Below are positions 26,446 to 34,389 of a stretch of 64,000 nucleotides of DNA, piece by piece. The stretch lies in assembly GCF_001625085.1 (NCBI RefSeq), contig NZ_BDAW01000006.1, forward strand, positions 62,001 to 126,000, given 5' to 3'. Numbering within the stretch: the first letter of the stretch is position 1; every line of letters begins with the position of its first letter. The notes below the pieces were generated by a model, which saw nothing but the letters and a program-made list of their open reading frames with translations, was not told the origin of the DNA and made no database searches. This DNA is from Nocardia acidivorans NBRC 108247. GTDB taxonomy: Bacteria > Actinomycetota > Actinomycetes > Mycobacteriales > Mycobacteriaceae. Both the position numbers and the translations under genes were made by a program.

Positions 26446-27114
26446 ATGACGACATCCGACTGGGCCGAAGTAGATCGCTATCTCGTGGATTCCCTGGTGG
26501 GAGACGGGGATTCGCCGACCTTGGCGGCCAATGCCGCCGCGGGCCTGCCCGCCATCGACGTCTCTCCGCCGCAGGGCAAATTCCTCTACCTGATCGCGAA
26601 ATCCGCGCGCGCCCGGCGGGTGCTGGAGATCGGCACGCTCGGCGGCTACAGCACCACCTGGCTGGCCCGGGCGGTAGGCAAGGAAGGCCAGGTGGTGACC
26701 TTCGAGTACGAGCCCGAACATGCCGAGGTGGCGCGCGCGAACCTCGATCGCGCGGGAGTCGGTGACCGCGTGGACATTCGGATCGGCGCGGCCCTGGACA
26801 ATCTGCCGGTCCTGGCCGGGGAGCATCCGGAACCGTTCGACCTGGTCTTCATCGATGCCGACAAGGCCAACAACGCCAACTACGTGCGCTGGGCCCTGAA
26901 GCTGACCCGGCCCGGTTCGGTCATCATCGTCGACAATGTGGTCCGCAACGGCGGCATCGCGAACGCGGATTCCACCGATGCCGCGGTGCGCGCCAGCCGC
27001 GAGGTCATCGAATTGATCGCCGCCGAACCGCGACTCGACGGCACCGTCCTGCAAACCGTCGGTGGCAAGGGCTGGGACGGTTTCCTCTACGCCCTCGTGA
27101 GCGATCAGGACTGA
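26446..27114 (+). CDS. Class I SAM-dependent O-methyltransferase, 222 aa
   Basis: Family of cation-dependent O-methyltransferases (COMT/CCoAOMT-like). SAM motif I is VLEIGTLGGYSTTWLARAVG; the metal/catalytic Asp motif is DLVFIDADKANNANYVRWAL and a later strand reads GSVIIVDNVVRNG. Probably methylates a catechol-like small molecule. First gene of the cassette that separates ureC from ureF, and tail-to-tail with the decayed PadR gene (4 bases apart). Confidence 0.92.
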   Translation: MTTSDWAEVDRYLVDSLVGDGDSPTLAANAAAGLPAIDVSPPQGKFLYLIAKSARARRVLEIGTLGGYSTTWLARAVGKEGQVVTFEYEPEHAEVARANLDRAGVGDRVDIRIGAALDNLPVLAGEHPEPFDLVFIDADKANNANYVRWALKLTRPGSVIIVDNVVRNGGIANADSTDAAVRASREVIELIAAEPRLDGTVLQTVGGKGWDGFLYALVSDQD

Positions 27115-27118
27115 CTGA

Positions 27119-27664
27119 TTACTTCCGCGCACCGTTCGGGTGCGCGGCCAGCTCCTCCCAGAATTCGACATAGGCCCGCTCGTGCTTGATGCCGAGCTGC
27201 GGAATGCGTTCCCGCGACACCGCCCGCAGGCTGTCCGCCGGGTCGATCTCCGCCTGGAGTGTGCGGTAGAGATCCAGCCGGCGGCGGTGTTCGGCGGCCT
27301 GCGCCCGCGCCAGACCCACCACAGCGTCCGGCCGCCCGAGATCGGCGAAGAAGAGTTTCACCTGCGCGGGATCGCGTGTCTCCGGCGGCGGTGCGAGGGG
27401 ATCGCCCAGCCACCTGGTCAATTCGGCACGGCCCGCCGCGGTGAGGTGGAAGACCCGCCTGCGCCGCCCGCCGGTCTCGGTCTCTTCGCGCAATAGTCCC
27501 TGCTCGGCCAGGCGCGGCGGAATCCGATACAGCTGCCCGTGCGGAATCGGCCAGAAGTATTCGACGCTCTCCTCGACCCTGGCCTTGAGCTAATAGGGCG
27601 TGAGCGGCCCGTGCCTGGCGATCAATCCCAGCACGATGTGGTCCTGCTGACCGAGTTCGGCCAT
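27119..27664 (-). pseudogene. PadR family regulator gene with an in-frame amber codon at position 25
   Basis: Reading from ATG 27662-27664: MAELGQQDHIVLGLIARHGPLTPY, then TAG (27590-27592) where the family has the Glu codon of PYELK, then LKARVEESVEYFWPIPHGQL and the rest of a complete PadR protein with its C-terminal Vir_act_alpha_C helices (AQAAEHRRRLDLYRTLQ). Everything else is intact and in one frame: 181 codons. A single G-to-T change would explain it. Internal restart could give a product lacking the first DNA-binding helix. The gene may be recently inactivated. Confidence 0.85.
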
Positions 27665-27687
27665 ACCGCAACTGACACAATGACCGG

Positions 27688-28095
27688 ATGTCGAAGCGTC
27701 GCAAAGCCCGCCCGATCCCGGTGGAATGTCCGTGCGGACTGCCCGCGAACTACGCGGACTGCTGTGGCCGACTGCATCGGGGTGCGGCGGCCACTACCGC
27801 CGAGCAATTGATGCGCTCGCGATTCAGTGCCTTCGCGGTGGGCGATGAGGCGTATCTCCTGCGCAGCTGGGATCCCTCGACCCGGCCCGCCGAGGTCGAC
27901 TTCGATCCCGGAATGCGGTGGGAGCGACTGGAAATCCTCGGTTCGACCGGTGGCGGGCCGTTCCATACCGAGGCGACCGTGGAGTTTCGCGCGCACTATC
28001 GCGTCGGCGGCGTGGCGGGAGATATGCACGAGAACAGTCGGTTTCGTCGGGACGACGGGGCGTGGGTCTACCTCGACGGGGTGGTCACGGACTGA
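27688..28095 (+). CDS. YchJ family metal-binding protein (UPF0225), 135 aa
   Basis: The N-terminal cysteine motif CPCGLPANYADCCGRLHRG is characteristic of YchJ/SEC-C type zinc binding, followed by the NTF2-like YchJ core (LMRSRFSAFAVGDEAYLLRS, then RWERLEIL). The C-terminal second SEC-C motif of the E. coli protein is lacking, as in other actinobacterial members. The function is unknown. It starts 24 bases after the start of the divergent PadR relic, so the two shared a promoter region. Confidence 0.88.
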   Translation: MSKRRKARPIPVECPCGLPANYADCCGRLHRGAAATTAEQLMRSRFSAFAVGDEAYLLRSWDPSTRPAEVDFDPGMRWERLEILGSTGGGPFHTEATVEFRAHYRVGGVAGDMHENSRFRRDDGAWVYLDGVVTD

Positions 28096-28280
28096 GGGGT
28101 CGGATCCGGGCCGAAAGCACGCCGGGATGACGGGGTGGGTGTGCGGGACGACGAGGTTGCTGTGCTCGACGAGGTTGGTGTGCGGGATAACGGGGCGGGG
28201 TGCGGAATGGCCGGGTGGGTCGGCGCGCTGCGTACCGACTTGCAGTCGATGCAAGAGTGCGTGCCGGGAAGTTCCGGGGG

Positions 28281-28949
28281 TTATTTGCGGGTGCCGGCTT
28301 CGAAGCCGTCGCAGAGGGCGGTCAGTCCGGAGTTGAGGAGGGTTTGCGGGTCGAGCAGATCCGCTTCGCCGGTTCCGATCAGGTCGGCGAGGGCGGGTGG
28401 GGGGGTCCAGCGCGGTGCGCCTTCGAGGAGTGCGGTGAGACCCGAGCGTTCCTCGCTCTCGCTGTCCCGATCGATGAGTAGCTGGGCGCTGACGTGTTGC
28501 AGCGCCACGCCCGCGATATAGCTCCACACCGCGAGTGACATGCGGGTCGCCTCGCGGGTGCTGACGCCGAGTTCGGTGAATCCCTCGACCAGCCAGCTCA
28601 ACACGACCAGGCTGTTCTCGCCGAAGTTGTAGCGCGGGACCGCGAAGGTGAACAGCACCCACGGATGTTCGCGGTAGAGCCGCCAATCCACCTCCGCGGC
28701 AATGCGGACGCGATCACGCCAGGTCCAGCCCCGGCCCGCGGGCGAGGGATAGGGATTGCGGCGCGAGACCTCATCGGTCATGGCGGCGAGCAGGGTGTCC
28801 TTGTTCGGCACGTGCCGGTACAGCGACATGGCGCCCGCACCCATGCGCTCGGCGATGCGTCGCATGGACAGGGCATCGATTCCGGACTCGTCGGCCAGGG
28901 CGATGGCGGCGTCGACAATGGCGGCGCGAGTGAGCTTGGCCTCGGTCAT
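28281..28949 (-). CDS. TetR family repressor of the adjacent MFS pump, 222 aa
   Basis: The N-terminal TetR helix-turn-helix (IVDAAIALADESGIDALSMR, then AERMGAGAMSLYRHVPNKDT) and a C-terminal ligand-binding domain of the TetR_C type (WRDRVRIAAEVDWRLYREHP). Divergent from the MFS transporter with a perfect 21-bp palindrome between them, a textbook repressor-pump pair. The ligand is presumably a substrate of the pump. Confidence 0.92.
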   Translation of the reverse strand: MTEAKLTRAAIVDAAIALADESGIDALSMRRIAERMGAGAMSLYRHVPNKDTLLAAMTDEVSRRNPYPSPAGRGWTWRDRVRIAAEVDWRLYREHPWVLFTFAVPRYNFGENSLVVLSWLVEGFTELGVSTREATRMSLAVWSYIAGVALQHVSAQLLIDRDSESEERSGLTALLEGAPRWTPPPALADLIGTGEADLLDPQTLLNSGLTALCDGFEAGTRK

Positions 28950-28983
28950 CGGACGAATTGTTTCCTTCTCATTGCGAATCTGC

Positions 28984-29021
28984 GTACACTGTACTCCAGC
29001 CGCGCGTACGACGTACGCGCG
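28984..29021. promoter_or_regulatory. TetR operator: 21-bp perfect palindrome and an upstream half-size dyad
   Basis: CGCGCGTACG, A, CGTACGCGCG (29001-29021) is a perfect palindrome with 10-bp arms. A second dyad, GTACA-C-TGTAC (28984-28994), shares the GTAC core and lies closer to the tetR start. The 21-mer is 56 bases before the MFS start codon. Confidence 0.85.
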
Positions 29022-29076
29022 CTTTGTGCGTCAATCCCGTAGGCGTAAATCCCTTGATCAGCTCGGAGGATAGGTG

Positions 29077-30543
29077 ATGACCAGCATTCTCGCGCGTCCC
29101 GCCGCGCAGACGCCGCGCCGCGCCTGGGCCGGCCTGGCGGTCTTGCTGCTGCCCGTCCTGCTGGTGTCGATGGACATGTCGGTGCTGTACCTGGCCATGC
29201 CCACGCTGACCGAGCATCTGGACCCCTCGGCCACCCAGCAGTTGTGGATTCTCGATATCTACGGCTTCATGATCGCCGGACTGCTCATCACCATGGGCAA
29301 TCTCGGTGACCGTATCGGACGCCGCAATATTCTGCTCGCCGGTGCGACCATCTTCGGATTGGCCTCGGTCCTGGCCGCTTTCGCACCGAGCGCGGGCGTG
29401 CTGATCGCCGCGCGAGCGCTCATGGGTGTCGGCGGTGCGACCCTGCTGCCGTCGAGCCTGGCCCTGATCTCCACCATGTTCCCCGAGGCACGGGCGCGCG
29501 CCACCGCCATCGGCGTCTGGACCGCGTTCTTCGCGGGCGGCTCGGCGGTCGGGCCGATCATCGGCGGCGTGCTGCTGCACCACTTCTGGTGGGGTTCGGT
29601 CTTCCTGATCAATACGCCGGTGCTGGTGGTGCTGCTCGTCTTCGGTCCGCTACTGCTGCCCGAGCATCGTTCGTCGGGGCTGGCTCCCCTGGATCTGCCG
29701 AGTGTGGCGCTGTCCATCGGCGGCATTCTGCCGATCGTGTACGCGGTCAAGCATTTCGCGGCCGAGGGTTTCGACCTGCCGGTCATCGGTATCGGATTCC
29801 TCGGCGTGCTGTTGCTCGTGGCGTTCGTGCGCCGGCAACGGCACCTGACCGAACCGCTATTGGATCTGAGCCTGTTCCGCAATGGATTGTTCTCGGTGGC
29901 AGTCGGTTCCAGCACCGTCGGCATGCTGGCCCTGGCCGGTATGAGCTATCTGACCAGCGTGTACCTGCAATCGGTGACCGGTCGTGATGCGCTCGGCGCG
30001 GCCCTGCTCGGTATTCCGATGGCCGTGGTCGTCTTCGTCTGTTCGGTAAGCGGTGCGCGGATCGGCCGCAAACTCGGCACCCGGACCGCCTTCGTCGTCG
30101 CGTTGAGCATGGCGGCGATCGGCAATCTCATGCTGCTCGGCATCGGTGTGGACGGTGGAATCGGCTGGTACATCGCCGGAACCGTGGTCGCGGGCGCCGG
30201 TTTCGGCATGGCCTTCACCCTCGTGTCGGAGGTGGCGGTGGCCTCGGTGCCGCCCGAGCGGGCCGGTTCGGCGGTCGGCATCTCCGAGACCAGTTTCGAG
30301 CTCGGCAATGGTCTGGGCCTGGCGCTGCTGGGTTCGCTCGCGGCACTGGTCTTCCGCTCCGGCGGCGATTTCGGATCGACGCTGGGGGAGACCCTCACCC
30401 ATGCCGGTGGCGATACCGCGCTGATCGACTCCGCGCGGGCGTCGTTCGTGCACGGTATGCACGTGGCCACCACCGCGGGCGCGATCCTGCTCGCCCTCAT
30501 GGCGGTCATTGCGGTGATCAGTGGCCGAAAAGCGCGGTCATGA
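29077..30543 (+). CDS. MFS drug transporter, DHA2 type with 14 helices, 488 aa
   Basis: The hydropathy and landmarks fit the DHA2 family: helix 1 motif VSMDMSVLYLAMPTLTEHLD, motif A GNLGDRIGRRNILLAG and motif C-like GVWTAFFAGGSAVGPIIGG. GGAGGA (29065-29070) stands 6 bases before ATG 29077, preferred over the GTG one codon earlier. Proton-driven efflux of drugs or quaternary amines is expected. Controlled by the divergent TetR. Its 3' end overlaps the convergent membrane gene by 26 bases. Confidence 0.93.
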   Translation: MTSILARPAAQTPRRAWAGLAVLLLPVLLVSMDMSVLYLAMPTLTEHLDPSATQQLWILDIYGFMIAGLLITMGNLGDRIGRRNILLAGATIFGLASVLAAFAPSAGVLIAARALMGVGGATLLPSSLALISTMFPEARARATAIGVWTAFFAGGSAVGPIIGGVLLHHFWWGSVFLINTPVLVVLLVFGPLLLPEHRSSGLAPLDLPSVALSIGGILPIVYAVKHFAAEGFDLPVIGIGFLGVLLLVAFVRRQRHLTEPLLDLSLFRNGLFSVAVGSSTVGMLALAGMSYLTSVYLQSVTGRDALGAALLGIPMAVVVFVCSVSGARIGRKLGTRTAFVVALSMAAIGNLMLLGIGVDGGIGWYIAGTVVAGAGFGMAFTLVSEVAVASVPPERAGSAVGISETSFELGNGLGLALLGSLAALVFRSGGDFGSTLGETLTHAGGDTALIDSARASFVHGMHVATTAGAILLALMAVIAVISGRKARS

Positions 30544-31252
30544 CCTCGGCCGCGCCCTTGTTCACGGGCGTGATCACGCGCAGGTAGACGAATCGGACCG
30601 GGCGGACCACGGTGGCCCGCCATACGGTCGCCAGCACGGCCGAGAGTGGTTGCAGCGCAGTGCGATACAGCCACCGACAGGGCGTCACCACCAGCACGCG
30701 GACAATGGTGGTGGCGACCCGCCAGCCGAATCCCAGCGTCGCGCCGAGCACCGTCAGAATCGGTCGCAGCACCCAGCGCCAGAGCTGATCCAGTGGCCAC
30801 AGGATCAGCCATCGGACCAGGAAATACGGCACGTACAGGATCGCCTTGGCGATCGGTTCGATGACCTTGTCGCCGAACCAGATCAGGCCCGGCTTCACGA
30901 TCTTCCGCCACAGCCACTCCTCGACCGCGCGCTTGATCGGACGCAGCAGGAAGTCGAGCAGGAAGGCCCCGATCGGGGTCAGGATCATGCCCCACAGCAG
31001 TTGCCCGATGAGCAGGCCCCACAGGAAATCTTTGCAGAAGGCCCAGGCCGGGCGAATGATCCAGTACCAGAACAGCTTCGCGATCGGTTCGATCAGAGTG
31101 TCGAGGACATACCCGAGCGTCGCGGCGATACCGCGTCCGAGCAGCTTGCACCCCTCCCACAGCAGCCGCAGCGGTAGGAGGATCACCACCGCGATACCGC
31201 GCGCGATCCAGCCCGCGATCGAGACTCGTTCCGGTGGTCCCTGTTCCGTCAT
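30518..31252 (-). CDS. Trp/Arg-rich repetitive membrane protein, 244 aa
   Basis: A highly unusual composition: many Trp, Leu, Ile and Arg-Pro pairs, with recurring blocks such as LIEPIAKLFWYWIIRPAWAF and VIEPIAKAILYVPYFLVRWL, and shorter RPI/RPV-type units to the C-terminus. Several helices (about residues 12-30, 45-60, 78-100, 140-165) alternate with basic amphipathic stretches. Conserved in Nocardia-like genomes but uncharacterised as far as I know. The start is ATG 31250-31252. Transcribed away from the SDR gene; overlaps the end of the MFS gene. Confidence 0.8.
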   Translation of the reverse strand: MTEQGPPERVSIAGWIARGIAVVILLPLRLLWEGCKLLGRGIAATLGYVLDTLIEPIAKLFWYWIIRPAWAFCKDFLWGLLIGQLLWGMILTPIGAFLLDFLLRPIKRAVEEWLWRKIVKPGLIWFGDKVIEPIAKAILYVPYFLVRWLILWPLDQLWRWVLRPILTVLGATLGFGWRVATTIVRVLVVTPCRWLYRTALQPLSAVLATVWRATVVRPVRFVYLRVITPVNKGAAEVMTALFGH

Positions 31253-31366
31253 CGTCCCCGCCCTCTCCCCGAAGCTCCCTTCATCCTGGTATGGCAAAGC
31301 GCCTCGCGCACTGGGTATTTCCACTCAACTCCGGTGACGGACCGGTCAGAAGGTTACAGTCGTGGC

Positions 31367-32257
31367 GTGGGTGAGAACTCGACTCCGGACCCCGAAACCC
31401 AACCCGAATCCACCGGCCGTCCGCTCGCGGAACGCGTCGCGACCAGGCTCTTCTATCCGACGAGCCGACCGCGTGAGAAATCGCTGCGCGAGGCCGTGGA
31501 CGGTCAGGTCGTCCTGGTCACCGGCGCCTCACACGGGATAGGCAAGGCCGCCGCCAAGAAGATCGCCGCGGCGGGCGCGACCGTCCTGCTGGTCGCCCGC
31601 ACACTCGACGATCTGGAGCGGGTGGCCGCGCAGATCCGCGCGGACGGCGGCACCGCACACGTCTATCAAGCCGATCTCACCGAAATGGACGCCACCGCGG
31701 AGCTCGGCGCGGCCCTGCTCGCCGAGCACGGGCACGTGGACGTGGTGATCAATAACGCGGGCAAGTCGATTCGCCGTCCCGTGGACGAATCCTATGATCG
31801 CTTCCACGATTTCACCCGCACCATCGATATCAACTACCTCGGCCCGGTGCGGCTGCTGCTGGCGCTGCTGCCCAGTATGCGCGAGCGTCGTCACGGGCAC
31901 ATTGTGAATATATCCACCTGGGGCCTGCGCATGCCGCCCGCCCCGCGCTGGTCGGCCTACGGCGCCTCGAAGGCCGCCTTCGATGTCTGGTTGCGCACCG
32001 TCGCAACCGAAATCGCCGCCGACAATGTCACCACGACCTCCATCTACATGCCGCTGGTGCACACCAGGATGAGCGCGCCCACCGACTTCACCGGCGTCCC
32101 GGGTCTGACCGCCGAGGAGGCCGCGGATCTGGTCTGCCACGCCGTGGTATCGCGCCCGCGCGAAATATCGCCCTGGTGGACGGGGCCGGTGCAGGCCTGG
32201 ACCGATCTGCGGCGCGGCGCCGCACAACGGTTGATGGAGCGCGGTTTCCGGCGCTGA
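31367..32257 (+). CDS. SDR family oxidoreductase, 296 aa
   Basis: Classical short-chain dehydrogenase after a 45-residue extension: nucleotide motif VTGASHGIGK (51-60), NNAG, catalytic Ser (NISTWG) and YGASK. Similar to actinobacterial SDRs fused in pathways of lipid metabolism (fatty-acyl reductase-like). TTACAGT (-10-like TACAGT at 31354-31359) lies 8 bases before GTG 31367, suggesting a leaderless message; an in-frame GTG at 31334 is the alternative. The substrate is unknown. Confidence 0.85.
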   Translation: MGENSTPDPETQPESTGRPLAERVATRLFYPTSRPREKSLREAVDGQVVLVTGASHGIGKAAAKKIAAAGATVLLVARTLDDLERVAAQIRADGGTAHVYQADLTEMDATAELGAALLAEHGHVDVVINNAGKSIRRPVDESYDRFHDFTRTIDINYLGPVRLLLALLPSMRERRHGHIVNISTWGLRMPPAPRWSAYGASKAAFDVWLRTVATEIAADNVTTTSIYMPLVHTRMSAPTDFTGVPGLTAEEAADLVCHAVVSRPREISPWWTGPVQAWTDLRRGAAQRLMERGFRR

Positions 32258-32272
32258 GCAATCAGCGCCCGG

Positions 32273-33037
32273 TCACCGCAGATCGGCCGACAGTGCGCGG
32301 CCCACCTCGGTGAGCAGTGGTACCGCGCGGTCCACCAGATCCTGGGTCATCCGGCCCGCCGGACCGGAGATGGAGATCGCCAGCGGTGCCGGGGCATCGG
32401 GGACGCTGACCGCGACACAGCGCACGCCGACCTCCTGCTCACCGTCGTCCATGGCGTAACCGCTGCGTGCCGCGGCCTCGAGCTGGCGGGTGAACTCGCC
32501 CGGATCGGTAATGGTGTGATCGGTGTAGCGCGGCATTCCGGTGCGCTGCAACAGCTCTCGGGTGCGCTCGCCCGGCATTCCGGCCAGCAGCGCCTTGCCC
32601 ACGGCGGTGCAGTGCGGCAGCACACGGCGGCCCACCTCGGTGAACATGCGCATCGAATGGCGTGAGGGCACCTGCGCGACGTAGACGATCTGATCCCCGT
32701 CCAGCATGGCCATATTCGCGGATTCACCGAGTTCGTCGACGAGCCGCGCCAGCTGCGGGCGAGCGCGGACGCCGAGCATATGCGCCGAACTCTCGCCGAG
32801 CTTGATCAACTTGGGGCCCAGGACGTATTGCCGGGACGGTTCCTGGCGCAGATAGCCGAGGTCGACCAGGGTGCGCACCAGGCGGTGAATGGTGGGCAGC
32901 GGCAGCCCCGAGGCGGTGGCCAGCTGCGAGAGCCCCATCATCCCGCCCTCCTCGGCCATGGTCTCGAGCAGGCCGAAGGCGCGCTCGATGGATTGGACGC
33001 CACCGGTGCGTCCCTTGGCTTCCTCTGCTGCGGTCAC
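32273..33037 (-). CDS. IclR family transcriptional regulator, 254 aa
   Basis: The N-terminal winged helix (SIERAFGLLETMAEEGGMMG, then TASGLPLPTIHRLVRTLVDL) and the C-terminal IclR effector-binding domain (about 75-250; GKALLAGMPGERTRELLQRT, EVGVRCVAVSVPDAPAPLAI). Divergent from the tartronate semialdehyde reductase gene, with three similar dyads in between. In E. coli and Streptomyces the IclR-type AllR/GclR controls glyoxylate, allantoin and hydroxypyruvate genes, which would fit the neighbour. Identity as AllR is inference. Confidence 0.9.
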   Translation of the reverse strand: MTAAEEAKGRTGGVQSIERAFGLLETMAEEGGMMGLSQLATASGLPLPTIHRLVRTLVDLGYLRQEPSRQYVLGPKLIKLGESSAHMLGVRARPQLARLVDELGESANMAMLDGDQIVYVAQVPSRHSMRMFTEVGRRVLPHCTAVGKALLAGMPGERTRELLQRTGMPRYTDHTITDPGEFTRQLEAAARSGYAMDDGEQEVGVRCVAVSVPDAPAPLAISISGPAGRMTQDLVDRAVPLLTEVGRALSADLR

Positions 33038-33051
33038 CGCTGGTCTCCTCC

Positions 33052-33151
33052 ATTTCCGGATGGCGGAAGTCTACTGCCATTTCTTGACCGGGCCGGACCT
33101 GATTCCTATAGTATTCCGCATAACAGAATTGAATTTCCGCATTATGGAATT
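33052..33151. promoter_or_regulatory. Three IclR-type operator dyads
   Basis: Consensus TTCCGCATNANGGAAT. Sites: 33052-33070 (ATTTCCGGATGGCGGAAGT), 33112-33130 (TATTCCGCATAACAGAATT) and 33133-33151 (ATTTCCGCATTATGGAATT). Sites 2 and 3 start 21 bases apart (two helix turns), site 1 lies 60 bases from site 2, next to the iclR start codon. Binding at all three would control both iclR and the divergent glxR gene. Confidence 0.7.
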
Positions 33152-33281
33152 CGACGGAGGGCTCCATGGGTCATTCGCGTCGCTACGAGGTCGACGCCTT
33201 CGTCGCAGCGATCGAGAACGCCCGAGTGTCCCCGGTGAGCTCCTGAACACCCTTCGTACGCAACGACTTCAGGGATAGAGC

Positions 33282-34172
33282 ATGACCAAGATCGCCTTCA
33301 TCGGACTGGGAATCATGGGCAGTCCGATGGCCGTCCACCTGGCCACCGCCGGCCACCTGGTGACCGGCTTCAACCCCACCACGATCAAGGCCGCCCCGCT
33401 GGTCGCCGCGGGCGGCCGCGCCACCACCTCGATCGCCGACGCGGTGCGCGGCGCGGAGGTGATCTGCGTGATGGTGCCCGACTCGCCGGATGTGCGGGAC
33501 GTGCTGACGGGGGCCAAGGGGGTGTTCGACAGCGCCGAGCCGGGCGCGCTGATCATCGACTTCTCCACCATCCGGCCCGATGTCGCCGTCGAACTCGCGG
33601 ATCAGGCCGCCGCGCGCGGATTCCGGCTGCTCGACGCTCCGGTCTCCGGGGGAGAGGCGGGCGCGGTCGCGGGCACGCTGTCCGTCATGGTCGGCGGCGC
33701 GGTCGCGGACTTCGACGCGGCGCGGCCCATTCTCGACCTGGTCGCCGAAACCGTTGTGCACGTGGGCCCCAGCGGCTCCGGGCAGACCGTCAAGGCCGCC
33801 AACCAGCTGATTGTCGCGGCCAATATCCAGGCGCTCGCCGAGGCGGTGATCTTCCTCGAGGCGCACGGGGTGGACCTCGACGCCGCCCTGCGCGTGCTCG
33901 GTGGGGGACTGGCCGGTTCGAAGGTCTTGGAGCAGAAACAGGGCAATATGCTTTCGCGATCCTTCGCGCCCGGATTCCGAATCGACCTGCACCACAAGGA
34001 TTTGGGCATTGTGACCGCCGCCGCGCACCAAGCCGGGCTGGTGCTGCCGCTCGGATCGCTGGTCGCCGAATTGCTCACGGACGCCCGATCGCACGGCGAC
34101 GGCGGCCTGGACCACAGCGCCCTGCTGCGCGGGGTGGAGCGCCGGAGCGGACGCGCGGACGGGGAGAACTGA
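33282..34172 (+). CDS. glxR: 2-hydroxy-3-oxopropionate (tartronate semialdehyde) reductase-like, 296 aa
   Basis: Beta-hydroxyacid dehydrogenase family: N-terminal GLGIMG (8-13), substrate motif DAPVSGGEAGAVAGTLSVMV, catalytic-Lys region GSGQTVKAANQLIVAANIQA and C-terminal DLHHKDLGIV. The DAPVSGG and GQTxKxxNQ motifs suit GarR/GlxR, which reduces tartronate semialdehyde to glycerate after glyoxylate carboligase. gcl and hyi are not nearby. Controlled by the divergent IclR. The 3-hydroxyisobutyrate dehydrogenase relative cannot be excluded. Confidence 0.85.
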   Translation: MTKIAFIGLGIMGSPMAVHLATAGHLVTGFNPTTIKAAPLVAAGGRATTSIADAVRGAEVICVMVPDSPDVRDVLTGAKGVFDSAEPGALIIDFSTIRPDVAVELADQAAARGFRLLDAPVSGGEAGAVAGTLSVMVGGAVADFDAARPILDLVAETVVHVGPSGSGQTVKAANQLIVAANIQALAEAVIFLEAHGVDLDAALRVLGGGLAGSKVLEQKQGNMLSRSFAPGFRIDLHHKDLGIVTAAAHQAGLVLPLGSLVAELLTDARSHGDGGLDHSALLRGVERRSGRADGEN

Positions 34173-34190
34173 GGGCACGCATGCGGGCCG

Positions 34191-34353
34191 TGGACGCCGC
34201 GGTCCTGCCGGCGGCCCTGCGCAACACCACCCGGATCGAACCCGGGGACGTGCTGCTCGCCGGCCGTCCCGCGGGCGCCGGACCCGGCCGGGCGACCTCG
34301 TGGAGGTCGAGATCTCCGGAGTCGGCGTAGTGCGCGATACGGTCGGTGGCTGA
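34191..34353 (+). pseudogene. Relic of a fumarylacetoacetate hydrolase family gene, C-terminal fragments
   Basis: ALRNTTRIEPGDVLLAGRPAG matches the FAH-family block around LEPGDVILTGTPAGVG. One frame over, GDLVEVEISGVGVVRDTVGG with stop 34351-34353 matches the final strand region. About 15-20 intervening residues and the whole upstream three-quarters, including the metal site, are missing. FAH-family enzymes act on 2-oxo acids or aromatic degradation products. A deleted gene that once followed glxR. Confidence 0.7.
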
Positions 34354-34389
34354 AGTCGACCGTGACGCTGCGGTCTCGGTATCAGGGGA

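Noticed and set aside
28096..28280. Repetitive GGTTG/GACGAGG phrases between YchJ and TetR.
   Set aside because: Short, imperfect and without symmetry; they look like simple low-complexity GC-rich DNA and support no gene.
33166..33246. A 26-codon frame upstream of glxR (starting MGHSRRYEVDAFVAAIENAR).
   Set aside because: Protein-like in composition and possibly a relic, but too short to name and not matched to any family, so it is not listed as a feature.
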